Part shown: in pieces, positions 56,968 through 64,000 of the stretch
How the letters are laid out: the number at the start of each line of letters is the position of its first letter
Position numbering within the stretch: position 1 is the first letter of the stretch
NCBI GenBank assembly: GCA_023548195.1
Contig: JAJHZJ010000756.1
Coordinates: 806,001 to 870,000 of the forward strand
Reading direction: 5' to 3'
DNA from: Bettongia penicillata ogilbyi
Lineage: Eukaryota > Chordata > Mammalia > Diprotodontia > Potoroidae
DNA: 64,000 nt
The notes under the pieces: generated by a model
Told to the model about the DNA's origin: nothing
Seen by the model: only the letters and a program-made list of their open reading frames with translations
Databases searched by the model: none
Program-made: the position numbers and the translations under genes

Positions 56968-59029
56968 ATGTGTGTGTGTGCTATATAAAAAAATACACAA
57001 TACTACTTTCTTAAAATGTTTTGACCAACTGCTATAATTTCTGCTCTAGGAGAAAGGAAGCTGCCTCTTGAAAGTATCACTGTAAATATTTAGAAATTAT
57101 GTTCCATTCTTTCTAGGTTATTTGTTAATTACAATAGTGAGAATAAGGTATCTTTACCTGAAATCCAACAGGTATCTACCTGACATTATTCCATGTTTTT
57201 AATAAACTCATTTATTACTTTTCTTCCTTTCTCTCTTAGGCACCTCTGTGGGCATATATTGCTTGTGCATGTGGCCTTTTCATTTATCAGTCTTTGGATG
57301 CTATCGATGGGAAACAAGCAAGAAGAACTAACAGTAGCTCTCCTTTGGGAGAACTTTTTGACCATGGCTGCGATTCACTTTCTACAGGTATTGCATAATA
57401 TTCCTTTTTATTTCCAGTCACATTGTATGAATGACAGGTTAAAGGCATGTGAGGAGCAAGCTCAGAAAAAATGCTCTGCAACATAAGTGTTGTAATACAT
57501 GCCAGACCAAGTAGTTTTATATTCATATTTTATATTCAACTTTAGTGTTTTAGAGTATGAATTAAATTGTTTGTCATTGGGAATTCTAGTGAGTTTAGAA
57601 ATAATTGTAAATTTGATTGTTTTTAAAACAATTTTAATTCAAAATGTTTTTCAGATGTTGATTTTTAAGGTTAATAAATAGATGGCCTAAAGTTGTAATC
57701 TCTTTCAAATCAGGCCTCCTAACAAGTATTTGGATCCCCTCTTTTTCTTGAAAGTCTACCACCTTTTAAACAATTTTCCCATTATATAAGTTAGGGTGGT
57801 AAAGTTGGAAGAGCCAGACCTGTAGTGTCATAGGTGTGGAGCACTCCCAGTGTTCAAACTCCCTCTGGCAATACAGATCAATACTCCTCTGTAACTTGTA
57901 GTTAGAGAATAGTGTGAGGCACTAAGCAGTTAAATGGCATCCCCTTGGTCAGATAGCCAATATATGGTAGAAGCAGGACTTGAACTCCGGTCCATTTGAC
58001 TCTATGTCCAGCTCTGTTACACTGTCTTCTCTCATAAAATAATGAGTCAGTCAGATCTCATCTATTTATAGTCAAAATGTGCACACGTCTTTATATATGC
58101 TGGGTACATGCTGGGTCTGTGTTCACAATTAAATGACTTTGTCTACAAGAGAGTTCAAAATTCTTAGAAATGACCAAGTCCTTAAAAATAAGTGTAAAGC
58201 AAACCAAGAAAAGCTAGAAATCTGAATAGATAAATACTGAGTGGATGTAACTTGCTGAGTGCTAGTATAGGATTCTGTTTTGGTCCCCAGGATGATGAAA
58301 GTTTGAACTGAGTTGCAAGCTTTTCTGGCACATTTCCTAACAAGTCTGTGTTACTGAAATAATACCTATTAAAGAATAACAACCAGCTCTTTCTTATTTA
58401 GGAGTAAATTACTCAGTTTGAAGATTATCAAATAATTTGATTTTCTTCTCACTTTGTGCCAGTTAGTTAGGATGACTTGAGTTCAAATTTGGCCTCAGAC
58501 ACTAACTAGCTGTGTGATCTTGGGCAAATCACGTAACTTGTTTGCCTCAGTTTGCTCATCTGTAAAATGGAAATAATAAAGTACCTACCTCTCAGGGTTG
58601 TGGGAATCAAATGAAAATAAAGTAAGTAAAGTGCTTAGCAGAGTGCCTGGCACATGATAGGCAATTAATAAATACTTGTTTCTTTCATTCCTTCTATTAA
58701 TTGTTAGTACCACTATTGATCAACAAATAGGAGCAATATTATAATAGGAAAGAAACTATGAATAACTGAAAGTTACCCACGAAGTCACAGTAGAACTTTC
58801 TCTTATTGTTCTCATTTCATTTTCTTCTTGATACTAATAAGAGTTCTTCTAAAACGTTCAGTTAATCCTTACCTTTTTCACCTGTAGTCTTTGTAGTGCT
58901 TGGAACCTGCATTGCAGTGCAGCTGGGAACCAACCCTGATTGGATGTTCTTCTGTTGTTTTGCTGGGACTTTCATGTTTTACTGTGCACACTGGCAAACG
59001 TATGTTTCTGGAACGTTGCGATTTGGAAT
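49153..59029 (+). CDS. CEPT1: CEPT1, choline/ethanolamine phosphotransferase 1 (5' half; continues past window)
   Basis: Joining 49153-49491, 57240-57387 and 58888-59029 gives residues 1-209 plus two bases of codon 210. Phases match and all splice sites are GT-AG. The protein begins [13 protein letters not shown] and carries the complete CDP-alcohol phosphotransferase signature D(x2)DG(x2)AR(x8)G(x3)D(x3)D, with D133, D136, G137, A140, R141, G150, D154 and D158 all present. Known role: transfers phosphocholine or phosphoethanolamine from CDP-choline or CDP-ethanolamine to diacylglycerol, the last Kennedy-pathway step, in the ER/nuclear membrane. The human protein is 416 residues, so about half is here. 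I found no later exon in 59030-64000, so they should lie to the right. Confidence 0.98.
49764..49830. repeat. (GT)n microsatellite
   Basis: About 18 GT repeats, with further GTGTG after a short interruption. Confidence 0.9.
49840..50215 (-). mobile_element. L2-like LINE 3' fragment (copy I)
   Basis: acttaagctgagtgttgaggga, ttccaggcatggggttaatccac and atgaacaaggaaaagagag match the antisense L2 order. Confidence 0.6.
50216..51120. other. CEPT1 intron, no gene recognised
   Basis: Contains a 12-C run at 50401-50412. A CR1/L3-like trace near 50780-51040 (acatgacctgtccttgataaaacc) is possible but weak. Confidence 0.4.
51121..51366 (-). mobile_element. tRNA-derived marsupial SINE, reverse orientation
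   Basis: tgtttagttgttttagatgtg, atcccatttgggattttctttg, ctgaggcaaacagggctta, ctgaggctggatttgaata and ccactaactgcacttcctg. Confidence 0.75.
51725..52730 (-). mobile_element. L2-like LINE remnant (copy J), split by a SINE
   Basis: agcacctgtgctagggacaatg and gtgctgagtatacagagac (tail), then gagctggatcccgaaggaaac; resumes at about 52440 with aatttattgagtagtcagg and acttgaggcaaggaggac. Confidence 0.6.
52155..52425 (+). mobile_element. MIR-like SINE inside L2 copy J
   Basis: aggggtcaccatagtgtacagagc, gagttcaaatccaatctcag, gatcctgggcaagtcactta, gttgtgaggatcaaataagt and acagtgcctagtaca. Confidence 0.75.
53455..53694 (-). mobile_element. tRNA-derived marsupial SINE, reverse orientation
   Basis: gtcattcagttgtttcagac, gaggttttcttggtaaagata, cattttacagatgaggaaatt, ttaaatgacttgtctagg and caccacctagctag. 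Confidence 0.75.
53870..54760 (-). mobile_element. L2-like LINE remnant (copy K)
   Basis: cataccatgtgccagatgttgcgc (tail), then gctgagtcttgaagagagatt, cattgagcctagacgcag and ggaaggttaataggtttcatga. Antisense order; broken. Confidence 0.6.
54761..57239. other. CEPT1 intron, no gene recognised
   Basis: AT-rich intron DNA with an (AC)n tract at 56931-56980 but no recognisable gene. Confidence 0.45.
56931..56980. repeat. (CA)n-GTAT-(GT)n inverted microsatellite
   Basis: About 17 CA repeats directly joined through gtat to about five GT repeats, forming a self-complementary tract. Confidence 0.85.
57240..57387 (+). CDS. CEPT1: CEPT1 second coding exon (catalytic motif)
   Basis: A 148-nt exon between acceptor ttctctcttag and donor gtattg. 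It encodes residues 114-162, [17 protein letters not shown] to DHGCDSLST, plus one base of V163. It contains all eight residues of the CDP-alcohol phosphotransferase motif. A likely N-glycosylation sequon NSS sits at N144. Confidence 0.98.
57890..58025 (-). mobile_element. SINE, reverse orientation
   Basis: ttaaatggcatccccttggtc, gcaggacttgaactccggtcc and ctctgttacactg. Confidence 0.5.
58463..58690 (+). mobile_element. MIR-like SINE close to CEPT1 exon 3
   Basis: gatgacttgagttcaaatttgg, gtgatcttgggcaaatcacg, tgtaaaatggaaataataaag, cagagtgcctggcacatgatag and ttaataaatacttg. Confidence 0.75.
58888..59029 (+). CDS. CEPT1: CEPT1 third coding exon
   Basis: A 142-nt exon between acceptor tttttcacctgtag and donor gtaagtacc. 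It completes V163 and encodes residues 164-209, [18 protein letters not shown] to YVSGTLRFG, plus AT of codon 210, covering another membrane span. It is the last CEPT1 exon I can find in the window. Confidence 0.97.
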
Positions 59030-62000
59030 GTAAGTACCAAAATGGCATTTTAAAAACTCTGGAGTGTCGTATGTAGTTTGGATTTGTGTGTTTTTAGCAA
59101 GCTGTAACATTACTAAATTCACTAAATAAAAGCATCCAGACTGTCAGTTCTTTTCATTTAACCTGATGATTTCTGTCATCTCTTCTTTAATGTCCTTTTA
59201 AAAAATATAAATATAAAAAACAATTCCGCTACAAGAAAAAAACATACTCCTTTCATATAAATAAAGCAAAGGGCCTTTATCCATTTCACTTTGAGGACTG
59301 ATGATCATTGGGCGTTCAGTAAATGATAAATAAAGATAGTTCTGATAACTACGAATGATTTTGTAGAAGGAAGAAAGTTGTTTTTAGACAACAAAGGACT
59401 GCTTATATCTGTCTGAACATCAGGGCTTTGTAGTTCTCTATTTCTTACGTACATTCACCAATATACAATAACCAGGTCCATGAGTTTCCTGTTGATAATG
59501 AGCACACCATATTGATTATTTACTCCTAAGGAAACATCCAAGAATTTTATAAACATGAGAAGAAAATCATGTAGTCTTACTAGTATCTAACAGGATCTTT
59601 AATAAGTATTAAAAACAATTAGACCATTACCCTGGTATTTATTACTATATAATAGATCTGATTGTTTATGCTCATTATACTTTTCTTTGTGAGATTATGA
59701 AAGAAAATTTTAAGTAGTTTTGCAAACTTTAAGAAACTAAGATGCCAAAATGATGCTAATGACATTTGGCAGGGAAATATGTCAAATATTTAATAAAGAA
59801 GAGTCATTAAAAGTCCTTTTAATTTAGAATCCCAAATAAACACACTTTTTTCTAAGCATTGGGTAAACCTGATGCCAAAAAGAAAATCATTGAATTTTGA
59901 TTGCTAATTGCTAAACTTACTAGCAGTGACAGAATAATAACACATTTCAGATAAGAAGTAATTAAAGGGGAAAGATCATAAGTGAGATATTTCCCTGATG
60001 AAAGAAGTTGCAGGCATACAAGGTGATATTAATTTGTTATACATTCATTAAGCAATTTAAAATTTATCTGATTAAAATGTAAGTTTATTAAACCAGAAAA
60101 TTTTCAAGATTTCCAGCAATTAGGAAGAAAATGTAACTTATGGAATAGTACCCCATACTATATATTCTAATAACCATTCTCAACATTATTGAAAATGACA
60201 GTGTTAAGCATTGAATATTTCTTCTAATAAGCCATGGCAATCAAAACTCTCAGTAGGCTTGTATGAGACCATGTGCTTTTCTTGATCCATTTTTCATTAT
60301 TTGCATGTCTAATTTGGAGATTATGACTCAGTTGTTATGAACATGACAACTTAGATACTATATGATCTGAAATCAATAGCAACTCATTCATCTTTATGGA
60401 TGATTTTGTTCTACAGATTTTTTTTACCTCCATTTCCTAAAGAAATCAATATGGTGACAAAAATATTGTTCATTTTCTGTTTATATTCTCTCTCCTTGGT
60501 AAAGAGGCACCACTCATAGAAAAGTCGGGAGAACCAGAACCGATGAGATGCTCAGTGTTTTGAAGAAAGGATTGAATACCATAGTTTTCTGTTTATCAGT
60601 TTTGAATTTCTCATTTTTAGCCATGTCATACTTCCTTTGCGGATATCTGATTTTTTTTTGGTGTGGGACCTAGACAAATGAAAATAGATGACAGGGACTT
60701 CTAATGGTTGGTATAGACCTTCAGTATTTGCTGGGTAGCAAGGACAGGCTGGACTTTTGGAAAGCTGTTGGTAATAAAAAGACAAAGTCAGGTGAGGTGG
60801 GAAAGATGTCGGCTATGAAAGTCTCAAATAGGTAAAGAATGGAAACAAAGATTTAAAAAGGCTATAAAGTTGGCATGATTAGGAATGACGTTTGCCACAG
60901 AGCCTTGCTGTAGGATGGGAGTGAAGAAGATGGTGGAGGTCGAAAAAAGGAGGAATTCTGAAAAGGATTCCACAAGTAAAGGTTGCCTCCAAAAGAGATG
61001 TCAACATCAGAAGTGAAAAGGAGGCAACTCATGTGGTAGGAGAAAGCAATCTTTAATTTTCTTTAAGTAGAATAAATAAACCATAATAACCTCAAAAAAT
61101 TAGTATGGATTTAAACTTAAAAATTAGATACTGAATTTGGCATAACAAAGAACATAATATTCAAGGTTCAGAAAATTTTTACCTTAAAATATTCTGAAAT
61201 TTTAAAAAACAGCCTTTTAATATTGAAATATCAGAAATGCAAAGCTATAATATTCATGATAAAGATGATGTAAGTTTTTTGGTTCAGTGAGGTAATGACT
61301 TGAGGTATTAAAAAAAATTTATTTACCATTTTGGGCAGTAGTCTAGATATAGGGTCCAGTAGCATTTGGTGTATCTTAAATGATGACATTGTGGCTACCC
61401 ATGAATAAGTTTAGTCAGAAATTTTCATGGTCAAAGTAGCACTGAAAATTAAGAAATTAGCATTTTAACTTTGCTGAAAGCTTTTCTCCTTTAATTTTTT
61501 AATGCAAAGGGGACATTTAGGGTAATACCTCATTCAAATACTCTGAAATAATACTTAAAGATGCCACTTAAAGGACTTCTTCCTATAGAAGAATTTCCAA
61601 GGGTCTGTCCTTATCTCACACTGCTGAACAACAGCGACCTGAGCAAATAAATAGATACATGGTTAATTGTTGACGTAGACATATATTTATGGTGAGAAGG
61701 AAAAAGTTCGATTTCTATTTTCTGTAGGTAGGGGGAAAAAGGTAAGCACTGAACAGAAATTTCAGTAACAAGGAAAGGTCAATAGCTTAGAAAATAAAGA
61801 ATAAGGATTTAGAAATTCTCTCTTTTTCTCAGAGTGGCAGCCTCTTGGAGAAGTACTTCTACAAGCTTAATTTTAAAAATTATATTTTGTTTTATAAGGG
61901 GATCTTCCATATACATGGTCAGTAATCAAATTTCCTTTCATATATATTATAAATTACTTTCATTTGGGGGGATTTTTTGTTATATTTTAAAATTTGAGAA

Positions 62001-62190
62001 ATATAGTATTTGTGAAGTTTAGAAGATTTGCCAACCACCATTTAAAAATTAGCTTTTAAAATTGTGTTGGTTCTGTCACAAGCTCAGAGGAATACAGCCA
62101 TGGTAAGTTGGTCAATGACTACAAATCTTACATTATAACTTAAGCCTAAAATTCTGGGGAAGTCAATAATGGTTTTGAATGATAGTCATT
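59030..62190. other. CEPT1 intron 4 start, no gene recognised
   Basis: AT-rich intron sequence. No downstream CEPT1 exon (beginning with the known IIDVTEVQ segment) was found in either half of this stretch. Confidence 0.5.
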
Positions 62191-62194
62191 TACA

Positions 62195-62310
62195 TATTCT
62201 AAGAGGAGTAAACTAAGATTCAGGTTAGGTGATTTGCTGAAGGCCACAAAGCTTGTAAATAGTAGAGCTAGTTCTTGAACTCCATGTTGTTACCCAAATC
62301 CAGGGTGCCA
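62195..62310 (-). mobile_element. SINE fragment, reverse orientation
   Basis: gaggagtaaactaagattcagg, gatttgctgaaggccacaaag and gagctagttcttgaactccatg. Confidence 0.5.
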
Positions 62311-63020
62311 TTCTGCCGTGTTGCCTCAAATGTGTGTAACTTCTCTAAGTTTTGGGCTAGAACTTCAGCTTTCTACTCCAAAACTAAAAGCTACCTTAAG
62401 CATAGAGCTTTCGTATCTGGTTTTTCATTAACAGTCCCAGCATTGCCCAAAGGAGAAGAACTTTTCAAAGATCATTGGATGCAGATACAAACCCTCAATG
62501 GGATGACTTCAGTAGGTGCAGCCCCATTTCAACTGCAACACCTTTTGGGAACTAAAAGAAATCAGAATATGATACATCCAAAAGCCAAAGGGGCTAGAGA
62601 CTAGAACAAAATAATGGAGAAAAAAGATACTAACCTAGAGTGGGAGATTAGGATATTTTCTGGAATTGTTATGTTAGTGTGGCAGTAATTTGAAAGAGCA
62701 TTAATGGAGCACTCTCGCTAGAAAAACCTTGTTCCACCCTACTGAACCTTTCTCTATGTGATTTACAAGTTATTATCTTTTTAAACAAAACATTTAAATG
62801 ATAACATATATTACTACTTAAGCATTTATTCAGCAACACTTTTTATCCAAAAGCCAAGCTTTTAAAAAACAATCCACAAATTTCTTTTATGGCTAAAAGG
62901 GAGTTCTAATCTGTTCAACAAAAAGAAAACACTAAAAAAAAAGTTTTTGAATTGAAATCAGACCAATGATATCCTGTCAAAAGTGTTGCATTGATTTTTT
63001 TCTCTCAATTTTATTGCCCA
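62311..63020. other. CEPT1 intron, unrecognised open frame
   Basis: A 109-codon plus-strand open frame (62275-62604) begins inside a SINE and has no recognisable domain; I treat it as chance. Confidence 0.4.
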
Positions 63021-63024
63021 TAAT

Positions 63025-63145
63025 GACTCACTATTTATTTGCTGTGTGACCTGAAGCAAATTGTTTTCTCTAAACCAGTTTACCAAGCTGTAAAATGAAG
63101 TGGTTAGATTAGTTGACCCTAAAGGTCCCTTTTAAAAATCAAGTA
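63025..63145 (+). mobile_element. SINE fragment
   Basis: gctgtgtgacctgaagcaaattg and agctgtaaaatgaagtggttag. Confidence 0.5.
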
Positions 63146-63834
63146 ATTTTGTTTTTAAAATTAGATTGCAAAGCTAATAAATATTCAAGATTATTATAGT
63201 GTATACCTCTTACAAAAAGCAGATTACAGAAGGGAATTTTCACATTTTTTATGATTTGTACAGCTTGTGTTTCCAAAGACTGAGATAAATTAAAAATTGT
63301 GTTAATAAAAATTAGTCATGTCTTCATAAGTAAATTGCAGAGCGCATTTTCCTCACCTTGTACTCGATAAAATCATAGGTCTGTATCAAAACTGAACAAA
63401 AACATGTTGCTATTGAATGCATATAAAGTTCTTACGTGTATTAAAAGTTCAGCAGTCCTTATTTGAACACATACTTTAAGTGTTATTTTATTTTTCATTT
63501 TATTCATGCATTTTCCTTTTCAACAGTCTCAACATTGACATTACCCAGTTATCCTTAGTAAAATTTACACCTCTTAAATTCGTTTGATTTGCTATAGATA
63601 ATATCCCCAAACAGTCCACTCTTAGTTATTTGGCACAGTAGCAGAGTATAATAACCCAAGTGAAAACATACTCTTAAATCATGAAGTAAAATTTCATCCT
63701 CACCTTGTTAGAATTGTGCTTGTAGTTGGCAGCCTCTGCTAGTCAGATCATTTCTGACTAGCCAGCTATTACCCGATACTTTCCCCAACTACTAAGACAG
63801 AGATACTAAGAAATAGTCACTAGAGCAAGAGCAT

Positions 63835-63990
63835 TTTAAGGCTTACAAAGTGTTTTCCTCACACCAAACATCATGAGGCAGGTATTACTATCCCCATTTT
63901 ACAGATGAGGAAATGGAACCAAAAAGACTTGTTCACGGTCACTCTGAATAAGTGGTAGAATCAGAACTTGTATTCCCTAACCCACCCCAC
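63835..63990 (-). mobile_element. SINE fragment, reverse orientation
   Basis: aaggcttacaaagtgttttcc, catgaggcaggtattactatc, cattttacagatgaggaaatg and atcagaacttgtattcc. Confidence 0.6.
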
Positions 63991-64000
63991 GTCCCCTTTT

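Noticed and set aside
62275..62604. 109-codon plus-strand open frame
   Set aside because: Begins in a SINE, no recognisable domain or splice context, and no similarity to the missing CEPT1 exons.

Overview
The window looks like nuclear DNA from a marsupial (metatherian). Two mammalian genes are readable exon by exon, and the DNA between them is dense with degenerate retroelements. The repeat mix fits a metatherian: an ORF2-less HAL1-type L1, many L2-like and L3/CR1-like LINE remnants, an RTE (BovB-like) LINE, and tRNA-derived SINEs ending in a 'tttgccaagaaaacc'-type tail. The species was not determined. There are no bacterial features, CRISPR arrays or intact viruses.

Genes. DRAM2 (minus strand) has all seven coding exons between 36331 and 15762. 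They splice in frame into a 266-residue six-span membrane protein, and every junction is GT-AG. CEPT1 (plus strand) has its first three coding exons at 49153-49491, 57240-57387 and 58888-59029. These give residues 1-209 plus two bases of codon 210, including the full CDP-alcohol phosphotransferase motif; the rest of the gene lies beyond the right edge. The two genes are head to head across a CpG island (about 43320-44510), which is best read as a shared bidirectional promoter. The same DRAM2-CEPT1 arrangement is known in human.

Layout. 1-9540: repeat pile downstream of DRAM2, with a HAL1 and a SINE nested in an L2, a nearly full-length antisense L2, a second L2 split by another SINE, and an L3/CR1 fragment. 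9540-15760: more L2, L3 and SINE fragments and the likely DRAM2 3' UTR. 15762-36344: DRAM2 exons and introns, including an L3 split by an L2 that is itself split by a SINE. 36345-43300: DRAM2 5' intron with a 3 kb RTE remnant and an L2 running into the CpG island. 43320-44760: promoter island, then a pyrimidine-rich tandem repeat. 44760-64000: CEPT1 introns and exons with L2 and SINE fragments.

The genes act in separate pathways (lysosome/autophagy membrane protein; last step of phosphatidylcholine and phosphatidylethanolamine synthesis) and share a promoter region rather than a biochemical route. No new coding system was found. The most informative structures are the nested retroelements, the HAL1 ORF1 repeat array, the RTE remnant, the unnamed SINE, the CpG-rich L2 beside the promoter, and the 77-bp pyrimidine tandem repeat.
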